A stretch of 35,204 bases of DNA. It comes from Phyllobacteriaceae bacterium. Lineage in GTDB: Bacteria; Pseudomonadota; Alphaproteobacteria; Rhizobiales; Rhizobiaceae. The notes below the pieces were generated by a model, which did not search any database, had not been told where the DNA came from, and was given only the letters and a program-made list of their open reading frames with translations. Where the stretch lies: NCBI GenBank assembly GCA_024645155.1, contig JAHEGF010000001.1, positions 11,547 through 46,750 on the forward strand. The letters run 5' to 3'. The translations under genes were made by a program, and so were the position numbers. Within the stretch, counting starts at the first letter, position 1, and every line of letters begins with the position of its first letter. Shown here piece by piece: positions 15,349-23,046 of this stretch.

Positions 15349-17390
15349 CCGCGCCTGCGCCTTCCCGGTCGCCGGCCATCACCGGTTGCAGCGTTTTCCC
15401 GTGCCTTGCGCTGTGGCAGCGCGACCTGTCTGGCAAGCCTTGTGAACGGATCGACCTTGTTGGGCAAGGCCATCGCGTCAATGAACAACTGCTGAAAATT
15501 CGGTTCAAGCGCCGTTTCGATCTTCTCGATGCGGTTGACGGTATTCTCGATCTCGCGCCTGTGGTCGCGATTGAGAAGCGCCATTAGCGCGCCGGTTCCG
15601 GCAGCATTGCCGACAGCCTTGACCTCGCCAAGCTCGCAATCGGGGATAAGGCCGAGCACCATGGCGTATTTGGGATCGATGAACGAACCGAATGCACCGG
15701 CAAACCGGATGGTATCGACATGGTCGATACCAAGCTTCTGCATCAGCAACTTGATGCCGGCGTATAATGCGGCCTTTGCAAGCTGTATGGCGCGGACATC
15801 ATTTTGCGTTACCGTGATCTTTTGCGCGCCGTCATGCAGAAGGTAGGAAAATGTGCGTCCGGACGAGAAGATGCGCGGGTTCCTGGCGGCCATCGAACCG
15901 TCGACGACGCCATCTTCGGATATGATGCCTGTAAGGTACATTTCCGCGACGACCTCGATGATCGCAGAGCCGCAAATGCCGGTAATTCCCGAACCTGCCG
16001 CATTTTCATCGAAGCCCGGTTCGTTTGACCACTGTTCAACGCCGATGACCCGGAATCTCGGCTCCAGCGTTTGGGGATCGATGCGTACGCGCTCGATTGC
16101 GCCGGGCGCTGCACGCTGGCCCGACGAAATCTCGGCACCTTCAAATGCAGGCCCGGTGGGCGAGGAGGCGGCAACCACCCGGTCCTTGTTGCCGAGCACG
16201 ATTTCGGCATTGGTTCCGACATCGACCAGCAGCATCATCCGGTCCTGACGATGCGGCCCTTCCGATAGTGAGGCGGCAGCCGCGTCGGCGCCGACATGGC
16301 CAGCAATGCAGGGCAGGAGATAGACGCGCGCTCCCTCGTTGACGGCGAGGCCAAGTTCGCTTGCCCATGAGTGGACTGCGCCCGATACTGCGAGCGCAAA
16401 CGGCGCCTGACCCAGTTCCGTCGGGTCAATGCCCAGGAAAAGGTGGTGCATTATCGGGTTGCCAACAAACACAAGGTCAAGGATATCCCCCGGCGATACG
16501 CCGCTTTCCTTGCAGACGTTGACGGTCAGTTCGTTAATCGCCTGGCGGACGGCGTTGGTCATCGCCTCGCGCCCGTCGGGATTCATCATCACGTAGGATA
16601 CCCGGCTCATCAGGTCCTCGCCAAAGCGGATCTGCGGGTTGGAGGTGCCTGAAGAGGCAACGATGCGACCTGACAGCAGCGATACCAGGTGCAGCGCAAT
16701 TGTTGTCGAGCCGATGTCACAGGCAATGCCGTAGGCCTCGTTCTTCAGTTCAGGCCAAAGGGCAATTATCGTTGGACGCGAGGATTCCATGTCCTGGTGA
16801 ATGGCCGCCGTTGCGGTCCAGCCACCCTTGCGGAGGATCTTTTGAACCGAGGGCAGCAAGTGTTGCGAAACCAGCAGGTCGCTCCATCCCCAATCCCTTT
16901 CCAGTTGTGCCTTCAACCGGTCGAGATCGCCGAGGGGTTTGTGCATATCCGGTTCGTCAACCTCGACATAGCACATATGAATTGCCGGGTTGCGCTCGAT
17001 TACCCGATTAATCGCCGCCTTGCGGACAACCTGGGCGTTGACCTGCACATCCTGGGGGACGTCGATGACAAGGTCACCCTGCACGGTCGAGGAGCAGGAC
17101 AGCCGGCGGCCTTCCTTCAGATCGCGCTTTTCGGCATAACGGTGTTCCTTTGCGCCAAATTCGGAGATGTTTTCAGCGCGCGACTCTATGCCGTGCTTGG
17201 CGAAGTGACCTTGCTGGATCTCAATCTGGCAACGCCCGCAGATGCCGCGCCCGCCGCATACGCTCTCAACATAAACGCCGAGTTGGCGCGCCGCATCGAG
17301 GATCGGCGTTCCGACCGGAAACCGTCCGCGCTTGCCCGATGGCATGAAGAGGACCAGGGGGTTGCCGGATGTCTGGCTTTCCTTGTTCAC
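15345..17390 (-). CDS. ASKHA-domain, [2Fe-2S] corrinoid-activating protein (RACo/RamA-like)
   Basis: With the GTG at 17390 the protein has 681 residues. The N-terminal plant-type ferredoxin domain carries C45, C51 and C54 in 'VCGGRGICGRC' and C99 in 'LSCSS'. A linker domain follows, then an ASKHA nucleotide-binding core (DIGSTT at 225-230, NPIMHHLFLGIDP at 311-323, DVGTNAE at 390-396, and 'GSGITGICGSAIIEVVAE'). This is the architecture of reductive activators that return inactive Co(II) corrinoid to Co(I) using ATP, as in RACo and the O-demethylase activating enzymes. A longer version starting with GTG at 17462 would overlap the upstream gene by 62 bases; the shorter start follows AAGGGGA and leaves a ten-base gap. 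The last 21 residues are Arg/Gly-rich. The gene is downstream of, and likely co-transcribed with, the methyl-THF methyltransferase. Confidence 0.87.
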   Translation of the reverse strand: MNKESQTSGNPLVLFMPSGKRGRFPVGTPILDAARQLGVYVESVCGGRGICGRCQIEIQQGHFAKHGIESRAENISEFGAKEHRYAEKRDLKEGRRLSCSSTVQGDLVIDVPQDVQVNAQVVRKAAINRVIERNPAIHMCYVEVDEPDMHKPLGDLDRLKAQLERDWGWSDLLVSQHLLPSVQKILRKGGWTATAAIHQDMESSRPTIIALWPELKNEAYGIACDIGSTTIALHLVSLLSGRIVASSGTSNPQIRFGEDLMSRVSYVMMNPDGREAMTNAVRQAINELTVNVCKESGVSPGDILDLVFVGNPIMHHLFLGIDPTELGQAPFALAVSGAVHSWASELGLAVNEGARVYLLPCIAGHVGADAAAASLSEGPHRQDRMMLLVDVGTNAEIVLGNKDRVVAASSPTGPAFEGAEISSGQRAAPGAIERVRIDPQTLEPRFRVIGVEQWSNEPGFDENAAGSGITGICGSAIIEVVAEMYLTGIISEDGVVDGSMAARNPRIFSSGRTFSYLLHDGAQKITVTQNDVRAIQLAKAALYAGIKLLMQKLGIDHVDTIRFAGAFGSFIDPKYAMVLGLIPDCELGEVKAVGNAAGTGALMALLNRDHRREIENTVNRIEKIETALEPNFQQLFIDAMALPNKVDPFTRLARQVALPQRKARENAATGDGRRPGRRRRG

Positions 17391-17400
17391 CTGGCGCCAC

Positions 17401-18366
17401 TTATCCCCTTGCACCCGCCCGCGCGGCCCGTCCGCCACGGCGGCGGCCGCCGGCGTCGCCACCGGAAGGGGGAACTGCGGCCGCCAACGGTGCGCCGGCA
17501 GCGCTTGGCTGATGGTCCTTGTAGGTGCGGATCCAGGTCATGCAATCCTTGTCGGTGCCGTTCAGAACATTTGCGGCTCGCACGGCCTCCATTTCCTGCG
17601 GCCGGCACGGGTTCATGATTGCCGATGTCATGCCGGCGCCGATGACCATGGGAATGAATCCGGCGTTGATACCGTGACGGTGGGGTAGGCCAAACGAGAT
17701 GTTCGACAGGCCGCATGTGGTGTTGACCTTCAGTTCCTCGCGTAGCCGGCGCAACAGTGCAAAGACCTGCCTGCCCGCAGTCCCCATGGCGCCGATCGGC
17801 ATGACCAGCGGGTCAACCACGATGTCGTGAGCCGGAATGCCGAAATCGGCAGCGCGCTCGACGATCTTCTTGGCGACCGCGAAACGCACGTCCGGGTCTT
17901 CGGAAATGCCGGTCTCATCATTGGAAATGGCGACGACGGGAACGTCGTATTTTTTGATCAGCGGCAGGATGGCTTCGAGCTTTTCTTCCTCGCCGGTGAC
18001 CGAATTGACCAGTGGGCGGCCCTTGGCAACATTCAGGGCGGCTTCGATTGCCGCGGTGACCGAACTGTCGATTGACAGTGGTACATCGACCAGTCCCTGA
18101 ACGATTTCCAGGGTCTTGACCAGCAGCGCCGGTTCGGTCGCATTGGGGTCGACGGCGGTCACGCCCGCATTGACGTCGAGCATCGTTGCACCAGCGGCAA
18201 CCTGCTCGAGGGCGTCCTTGCAAACGGTATCGAAATTCCCCTCGACCATTTCGGCTGCAAGTTTCTTGCGGCCAGTCGGGTTTATACGCTCGCCAATGAC
18301 ACAAAACGGCTGATCAAAACCGATGATGATTTCCCTCTTGGCGGATGCAACGATGGTGCGGGTCAT
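17401..18366 (-). CDS. Methyltetrahydrofolate:corrinoid methyltransferase (MtgA-like)
   Basis: A 321-residue pterin-binding TIM-barrel protein with 'IGERINPTGRKKL' (24-35), 'ATMLDVNAG' (60-68), 'PLSIDSS' (96-102) and 'LVNSVTGEE' (119-127). These are the folate-binding strands of the MtgA/AcsE/MetH-type methyltransferases. In catabolic corrinoid systems this enzyme moves the methyl group from the methylated corrinoid protein to THF. Residues after about 285 form an Ala/Pro then Arg/Gly-rich tail (GGRRRGGRAARAGARG) with no barrel function. The ATG at 18366 has GAGG eight bases upstream. A perfect palindrome lies 17-38 bases upstream, so the gene probably begins its own transcript, which continues into the activator gene. 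Confidence 0.9.
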   Translation of the reverse strand: MTRTIVASAKREIIIGFDQPFCVIGERINPTGRKKLAAEMVEGNFDTVCKDALEQVAAGATMLDVNAGVTAVDPNATEPALLVKTLEIVQGLVDVPLSIDSSVTAAIEAALNVAKGRPLVNSVTGEEEKLEAILPLIKKYDVPVVAISNDETGISEDPDVRFAVAKKIVERAADFGIPAHDIVVDPLVMPIGAMGTAGRQVFALLRRLREELKVNTTCGLSNISFGLPHRHGINAGFIPMVIGAGMTSAIMNPCRPQEMEAVRAANVLNGTDKDCMTWIRTYKDHQPSAAGAPLAAAVPPSGGDAGGRRRGGRAARAGARG

Positions 18367-18382
18367 GAAAGCCTCATTATGT

Positions 18383-18404
18383 GATATAAAGACTTCTTTA
18401 TATC
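18383..18404 (-). promoter_or_regulatory. Perfect 22-bp palindrome, probable SahR-like operator over a promoter
   Basis: The arms GATATAAAGA and TCTTTATATC are exact reverse complements separated by CT. The site lies 17-38 bases upstream of the methyl-THF methyltransferase start. Read toward that gene, the right arm contains a TATAAA -10-like element (18397-18402), with TTGATT (18418-18423) 15 bases further upstream, so a bound protein would cover the -10 region and repress. The same geometry occurs at 33105-33126 before the betaine-homocysteine methyltransferase. The sequence resembles, from memory, operators of SahR, the ArsR-family S-adenosylhomocysteine sensor of the methionine cycle in Proteobacteria. 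The regulator gene is not in the window. Confidence 0.7.
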
Positions 18405-18440
18405 GTTATGTTAATTGAATCAAGGTGAGTGCCTGTCAGA

Positions 18441-19544
18441 TCAATTATTGACCTCGCCGGCAATCTGATGCGGCGTACGGCCTTTTTTCGGATGCATCAA
18501 CTGATCCAGGCGTTCGGCCATGATGTGTTCGTCAGCGGTAATCTCGCGTTTCCAGGGCTTGCGGCCGCGCAGCGCGTCGGATTCGTGAACGATCTCGGCG
18601 ACAAATTCTTCCTGACGGTAGGCCATGACGTGAATACCGGCAACACCGTCGATGTCCTTGACCTCGTTGATGATGTCGATGCAGAGGTTCTTTCCCTCGC
18701 GTTTCTGGTCCTGCGCGCCTTCAAGGCGATCAATGACAGCGTCGGGGATATGAATACCCGGCACATTGGCACGGACCCAGCGGGCGGTCTTGGCGGAAGC
18801 CAGCGGGCCGACGCCGCACAGGATAAAACATTCCTTGTCTAGGCCCATGTCGCGCACCCGCTTCATGTACTCGCGAAACATCGGTACGTCGAAACAATAC
18901 TGGCTTTGCACGAACTGGGCACCGGCGGCGATCTTCTTGGCCAAGCGGTGCGGGCGGAAATCGTAAGGCGGTGCGAATGGATTGACTGCGGCGCCGAGGA
19001 AGGTTTGCGGCGGCGATGTCAACTTGCGGCCGGACAGGAAACGTTGTTCGTCGCGCATGATGCGCAATGTTTCAAGCAGCGACATGCTGTCGAGGTCGAA
19101 TACCGGTTTTGCACCCGGCTGGTCGCCTGCCTGCACGCCGTCACCGGTCAGGCACAGAAAATTGGAGACACCCATCGCAACGGCGCCCAAGACGTCGCCC
19201 TGAATGGCGATGCGGTTGCGGTCGCGGCATGATATCTGCATTACCGGGGCATAACCCATGCGGGTCAGCAAGGCGCAGATGCCGACCGACGACATGTGGC
19301 AGTTGGCGCCGGACGCATCGACCGCATTGATTGCGTCAACCCATCCATCAAATATCGAAGCGCGCTCGTAGACATCGGCCGCTTCAGCGGAATCCGGCGG
19401 GTTGAGTTCGGCGGTAACGGCAAATTCGCCGCGGCGCAGCACGCGTTCCATCCGGCTGCGCGAAGAGTGGCCGGGCAGGGGATCAAGCGGCAGGTCGACG
19501 CCCATCGGATTTTCATCCGGATGCAGTGGCCTTTTCGAAGTCAT
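18441..19544 (-). CDS. metF: Methylenetetrahydrofolate reductase, catalytic subunit
   Basis: A 367-residue MTHFR-domain protein. Landmarks are the N-terminal strand 'FAVTAELNPPD' (41-51; the Glu is the catalytic acid position of MetF), 'QISCRDRNR' (103-111), 'FLCLTGD' (129-135) and 'QSQYCFDVPMF' further on. The enzyme interconverts methylene-THF and methyl-THF on FAD. The ATG at 19544 is chosen because it forms an ATGA overlap with the stop of the upstream MetV-like gene and follows AGGAGAGG. A longer frame would begin inside that gene. In this setting, downstream of corrinoid demethylation, the physiological direction is probably oxidation of methyl-THF, the reverse of the biosynthetic reaction. 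Confidence 0.88.
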   Translation of the reverse strand: MTSKRPLHPDENPMGVDLPLDPLPGHSSRSRMERVLRRGEFAVTAELNPPDSAEAADVYERASIFDGWVDAINAVDASGANCHMSSVGICALLTRMGYAPVMQISCRDRNRIAIQGDVLGAVAMGVSNFLCLTGDGVQAGDQPGAKPVFDLDSMSLLETLRIMRDEQRFLSGRKLTSPPQTFLGAAVNPFAPPYDFRPHRLAKKIAAGAQFVQSQYCFDVPMFREYMKRVRDMGLDKECFILCGVGPLASAKTARWVRANVPGIHIPDAVIDRLEGAQDQKREGKNLCIDIINEVKDIDGVAGIHVMAYRQEEFVAEIVHESDALRGRKPWKREITADEHIMAERLDQLMHPKKGRTPHQIAGEVNN

Positions 19545-20146
19545 TTGGCCTCTCCTGCGGATTCGCGTTCGACAGCTGTTTCGGCTGTGACGCGCAACCA
19601 CGACGATGTTTCGCGCAGTGAATTGTCGACCGGCCGCTGGACCTTGAGAATGGCATCGTGGTTGCGCATGTTCTGCGACCCGTTCCATGCTTGCACCCAC
19701 ACACACGGCATATCGGGTTCAACCTCGCAGTTGCCGTTGGCACGCACACCGCCGCATGGGCCATTGCGCAACTGCTTGGGACAGTTCATCGGGCAGGACA
19801 TGCCGGTCGAGGACAGCACGCACTGCCCGCACATCCTGCAATCAAACAGCACGCCCTTGACCTGTTTTTCGACGAATTTCACCGGCGCTTCGGCGCGCTG
19901 GTAGCCGACAGCGTTCCATAGCGGGTGCAGCAGCAGGAAAATATTGGCAAAGCGGCCGTAGAACCATTCGAGAAACCGGGCGTGACGTACGGCCCACAAG
20001 CGGATCGTGTAAGATTTTCGCAGCCTGCGCGTGGCCGTCTGGTGCGCCGGCTTGTAGGCGGTTTTAGACGCGGATTTCAATTCCAGTGCCTTTGGTGAAT
20101 GGCCGGATTTGATCCGTTCGGGAACCTCGAGACTAGTCATTTGCAT
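19541..20146 (-). CDS. metV: MetV-like subunit of methylene-THF reductase (MTHFR C-terminal, Cys-rich)
   Basis: A 201-residue protein. The N-terminal 90 residues are basic with an aromatic stretch. Then comes the Cys-rich MTHFR_C (PF12225-type) module with eight cysteines: C103, C106, C109, C118, C122, C131, C140 and C148, in 'FDCRMCGQC', 'SCPMNCPK' and 'NGPCGG'. In acetogens this module, as MetV, binds metal or Fe-S and partners with MetF. Here it is a separate gene coupled to metF by a four-base overlap and overlapping the upstream small gene by 14 bases. Another ATG two codons in is an equally possible start. The family call is good; the cluster type and electron carrier are not visible. 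Confidence 0.82.
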   Translation of the reverse strand: MQMTSLEVPERIKSGHSPKALELKSASKTAYKPAHQTATRRLRKSYTIRLWAVRHARFLEWFYGRFANIFLLLHPLWNAVGYQRAEAPVKFVEKQVKGVLFDCRMCGQCVLSSTGMSCPMNCPKQLRNGPCGGVRANGNCEVEPDMPCVWVQAWNGSQNMRNHDAILKVQRPVDNSLRETSSWLRVTAETAVERESAGEAK

Positions 20147-20435
20147 GCCCGTTGGCTTTGACCAGCGCCTTCAGCGCCGTATCGTCGAATTTGGCAACAA
20201 TTGCCTGATGAGCGTGGTCCGCCTCGGTTTCGAGGTCGTCTGATACGGGCACCGGGTCACCGCGCCGCCATTCGGCGAGATAGGCGTCGGTATCGCGCGC
20301 ACCGACGCGCATCGCGCACATGTCGATAGCCTCGGTAAAGCGCAACGGCAATTCCCGCTTGGCGCTTGCGCGCCCCTTTTTTACTATGACCTGCGCGGGA
20401 ATATCCCGCCAGTAGACGACGACCAGATCAGCCAT
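20133..20435 (-). CDS. 'Virulence factor' family small protein (PF13769 type)
   Basis: A 100-residue protein whose N-terminus 'VVVYWRDIPAQVIVKKGR' is the hallmark of the family labelled 'virulence factor' in databases. The name is historical and no virulence role is implied here. The ATG at 20435 has GGGGAG nine bases upstream, and a longer version would add a non-conserved leader. It is the first gene of the run leading to metV and metF and overlaps metV by 14 bases, so it is very likely co-expressed with the reductase. It is mostly soluble and acidic in the C-terminal half, with a single Cys in the middle. It could be an assembly or accessory subunit of the MetV/MetF enzyme. That is inference. 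Confidence 0.72.
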   Translation of the reverse strand: MADLVVVYWRDIPAQVIVKKGRASAKRELPLRFTEAIDMCAMRVGARDTDAYLAEWRRGDPVPVSDDLETEADHAHQAIVAKFDDTALKALVKANGHAND

Positions 20436-20542
20436 ACACCCGGACTCCCCTGGATATGCAAAAACACTTGCAGCCAATACCACCATTTCACTTGCTGCGA
20501 CACGACGCGCGTGGCCTTAAAAGCGACGTGCCGGCATTTGCG

Positions 20543-21178
20543 TCAGCCGGCGACGGCGGTTGCTATTGCACCGGCAGCGCCGAGAACGCCGCCAATCACG
20601 GCAAGCGAGACCGCGCCCAGGACAAGACCGGCCGTCAGCACAACGCCGTCGCGTTCGGAAAGGGCAACGCCGAGGATCGCGATGGCGAATGCCGGTAGCC
20701 AGTTTCCGAGCGGGATCGGGATTGTCACTGCGATCGCCAACACAAAGGCGATGGTGCCGATCCATTTGTCGGCATGACGCCGCGAAAACGGCCAGTAACG
20801 CGGCTGAACGATGCGCTCCAGGCGAATGAGTTTCGGTATGACACGGCTGCTTATGGTGGAGAAGCGATTGCGTGTCAGGGATTTATTCAAAATGAACTGT
20901 GGCAGCCACGCCGACCGGCGCCCCAACGCCATCTGCGCGGAAATGATGATCAACGGTATGCCCAGTATCAGCGATGTACCGGGCGGCAGTGGCAACATGT
21001 TGATGGCAGCAAACAGGACCAGAAGTGCGGCAAATCCACGATCTCCGAACTGGTCGCGAATGCCGGCCACCGAAATGGTTTCGCCGGCGCTATCGGCGAT
21101 TTCGAAAAATACCTCGGATAGCGGGCGCGGAGGCAGCCCGTCACGTTTTTCTGATTCACGGTCGGTCTTGTCATTCAT
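20543..21178 (-). CDS. ExoD family exopolysaccharide synthesis protein
   Basis: A 211-residue membrane protein of the ExoD family: a soluble N-terminus of about 45 residues with 'LSEVFFEIADSAGETISVAGIRDQFGDRGFAALL' in consecutive segments, then 'AINMLPLPPGTSLILGIPLIIISAQMALG' and about three more hydrophobic segments ending in a Gly/Ala-rich helix. ExoD of Sinorhizobium is linked to exopolysaccharide production and alkaline tolerance; the biochemical role is unknown. It sits on the same strand between the DUF1638 gene and the small MetV-associated gene, with gaps of over 100 bases on both sides, so it looks like an unrelated insertion in the C1 locus. Confidence 0.82.
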   Translation of the reverse strand: MNDKTDRESEKRDGLPPRPLSEVFFEIADSAGETISVAGIRDQFGDRGFAALLVLFAAINMLPLPPGTSLILGIPLIIISAQMALGRRSAWLPQFILNKSLTRNRFSTISSRVIPKLIRLERIVQPRYWPFSRRHADKWIGTIAFVLAIAVTIPIPLGNWLPAFAIAILGVALSERDGVVLTAGLVLGAVSLAVIGGVLGAAGAIATAVAG

Positions 21179-21315
21179 CCGGATCGGGTTCCCGTAACCG
21201 GTTTACTGGCTGCTGCGTGTTGTCCGTCGCGATATATGTCCGCAATGCCTCAAATTCCACCAATATGGTTAACACACGGTAACTAATTGCGGCTCCAAAC
21301 GGTCTGGAAAACCAT

Positions 21316-21945
21316 CTAAAGAGAAGTCAAAGCGCTGGTAAGATCACCAAAACCTGTAAAGCGGCGTTCGTAAGGCAGTTGCAGGAAATTTGCAGCGTCC
21401 TGCGCCTTTTGCGACAGCTGTGGATTGTCGGATTGGGCGATGTAAATCAATTTTTCGTAATTGCCGAAATACATGTCGCGAAGTTCTGGATGGCGGTCCA
21501 ATCCAAGTGGCCGGACCAGAAATGTCTCGAAATGGCGGGCCAGGAAATCAGTCATGAAGAAGCACGCCATGTCCTCGTCCCAGCGCGACGCGAACTGCTC
21601 GTTGCCGACATAAAACGAGAAACAATGCGGACCATCGATGCGTTCAACGCCATGTTTTGCACAAATCTTGTCGAGATGCCCGCCCGTACCGCAATCGGCG
21701 TAGCCGACGAAAATGCGTTCGAAACCTTCGGCGTGTGCACGGACGATGGCGCGATCCACGGCGGGCGCGATTTTGTCGGGATAATGGTGAAAAATCGCCG
21801 GAAGGCATTTCAGATCAATGTGATCGAAGCCGAGTGTGTCGCGTATCGACAGGATTTCGCGCGCGATCATGCCGCAGGCGATCACCCGAACCGGTTGCGG
21901 GTGGGCCAATCGCGTTTGTGAAGCGGATTTTACTTCAGGTTCCAT
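21316..21945 (-). CDS. DUF1638 protein associated with corrinoid methyltransferases
   Basis: A 209-residue soluble protein of the DUF1638 family. Conserved features visible are 'VIACGMIAREI' (C24), 'KCLPAIFHHYPDKI' (C47 plus two His), 'VGYADCGTGGHLD' (C85, H90) and 'GPHCFSFY' (H107, C108). The repeated Cys/His placements suggest a metal or cofactor site, but no function is established. It lies 43 bases downstream of the corrinoid protein gene on the same strand and is probably co-transcribed with it. DUF1638 genes recur next to MttB-type methyltransferases in archaea and bacteria, so a role in corrinoid or methyl-transfer handling is a reasonable inference. Confidence 0.82.
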   Translation of the reverse strand: MEPEVKSASQTRLAHPQPVRVIACGMIAREILSIRDTLGFDHIDLKCLPAIFHHYPDKIAPAVDRAIVRAHAEGFERIFVGYADCGTGGHLDKICAKHGVERIDGPHCFSFYVGNEQFASRWDEDMACFFMTDFLARHFETFLVRPLGLDRHPELRDMYFGNYEKLIYIAQSDNPQLSQKAQDAANFLQLPYERRFTGFGDLTSALTSL

Positions 21946-21988
21946 CGCTCACGTGCCAGCACCAGCCACACGGGTCCTGACCCTTGCC

Positions 21989-22687
21989 CTATCCGGCGGC
22001 CAGCTTGTTGTGCTTGCGCGCCATGAATGATTTTGCCGTTTCGACTGCAACAGCAGCATCACGGCAATAGGCGTCTGCACCAACCGCCTTGCCGAACTCC
22101 TCGTTCAGCGGTGCGCCACCGACCAACACCGTGATATCGTCACGAATACCCTTTTCAACGAGGGTGTCGATGACCACTTTCATATAAGGCATGGTCGTCG
22201 TCAACAGCGCCGACATGCCGAGAATGTCGGGCTGCTCGCGTTCGATGGCAGCCAGGTAGTTTTCAACGGGATTGTTAATGCCAAGGTCGACTACGTCAAA
22301 GCCAGCGCCTTCCATCATCATGCCGACAAGATTCTTGCCGATATCATGGATGTCACCCTTGACAGTGCCGATAACCATTTTACCGAGCTTGGGGGCGCCG
22401 GTTTCAGCCAGTAGCGGCCGCAAAATGAACATTCCCGCCTTCATGGCGTTGGCAGAAAGCAGTACTTCCGGCACGAACAGGATGCCGTCACGAACATCCT
22501 CGCCGACAATGCGCATGCCCTCAACCAGGGCCTTCGTCAGCACGTCGTAGGGCGTCCACTCGCGCTCGAGGAGAATACGCGTCCCTTCCTCGATTTCCTC
22601 CTTGAGGCCATCGTAGAGATCATCATGCATCTGTTGCACGAGTTCATCATCGGGAAGTTCGGAGAGGATGATTTCGTCATCGGACAT
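21989..22687 (-). CDS. Corrinoid (B12-binding) protein of a methyltransferase system
   Basis: A 232-residue protein with the two-domain MtgC/MttC layout. The N-terminal helical cap, about residues 10-95, includes 'ALVEGMRIVGEDVRDGILFVPEVLLSANAM' in consecutive blocks. The Rossmann-like B12 domain carries the DxHxxG motif as GDIHDIGKNLV (111-121); H114 is the lower cobalt ligand. 'VGGAPLNEEF' near the end is the typical GG loop. It accepts the methyl group from the MttB-type protein on Co(I) and hands it to the methyl-THF methyltransferase. The ATG at 22687 matches the family N-terminus; an upstream frame adds a Cys-rich leader that relatives lack. It is divergent from the MttB-type gene across a 359-base region. 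Confidence 0.9.
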   Translation of the reverse strand: MSDDEIILSELPDDELVQQMHDDLYDGLKEEIEEGTRILLEREWTPYDVLTKALVEGMRIVGEDVRDGILFVPEVLLSANAMKAGMFILRPLLAETGAPKLGKMVIGTVKGDIHDIGKNLVGMMMEGAGFDVVDLGINNPVENYLAAIEREQPDILGMSALLTTTMPYMKVVIDTLVEKGIRDDITVLVGGAPLNEEFGKAVGADAYCRDAAVAVETAKSFMARKHNKLAAG

Positions 22688-23046
22688 CAGTGTACCACTC
22701 TTTCGAAATTCGTGCCGGCAGAAACACCGCACGCGTATTGCTAAAGACTAGACAGCGTATAGCTTTTTTTTGCGCTCAACAGCGACCTCGCTTACAGAGA
22801 AAGCGACAATCCCTATTTTCCATTGAATAGCAAGGGCTTTGCGGCTTTTTTTGGCAACCTGATTCTTTGAGCAGGCTCGCAACTGCTGCTTGGCGCTTGG
22901 TCAGCGTTAATACGCGCGGTGTCGCCAGTCAGCCAGCCGCTGCCGCTGGCTGACCTTTTAGGAGTGTTGGCGCGCAATATTTTTTTATGTGACACTAATG
23001 GACAGGTATGCCGGGCCGGCCCAGCCGCCCGGGTAGTGAGGTTTTC
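22688..23046. promoter_or_regulatory. Divergent regulatory region with a 10-bp stem-loop
   Basis: These 359 bases separate the corrinoid protein gene and the MttB-type gene and must carry both promoters. The main structure is an exact inverted repeat, GTCAGCCAGC (22928-22937) and GCTGGCTGAC (22945-22954), with a seven-base loop, followed by CTTTTAGG. It lies about 95 bases before the MttB start, so it would sit in the 5' leader or overlap the promoter. It could be an attenuator or a regulator binding site. T-rich runs at about 22763 and 22843 are not preceded by good stems. No cobalamin or SAM riboswitch consensus was recognised. No convincing small gene is present. Confidence 0.55.

Noticed and set aside
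22688..23046. Cobalamin, SAM or SAH riboswitch in the leader of the corrinoid genes
   Set aside because: I looked for the conserved boxes and found none; only a simple stem-loop is present. A covariance-model search would settle it.
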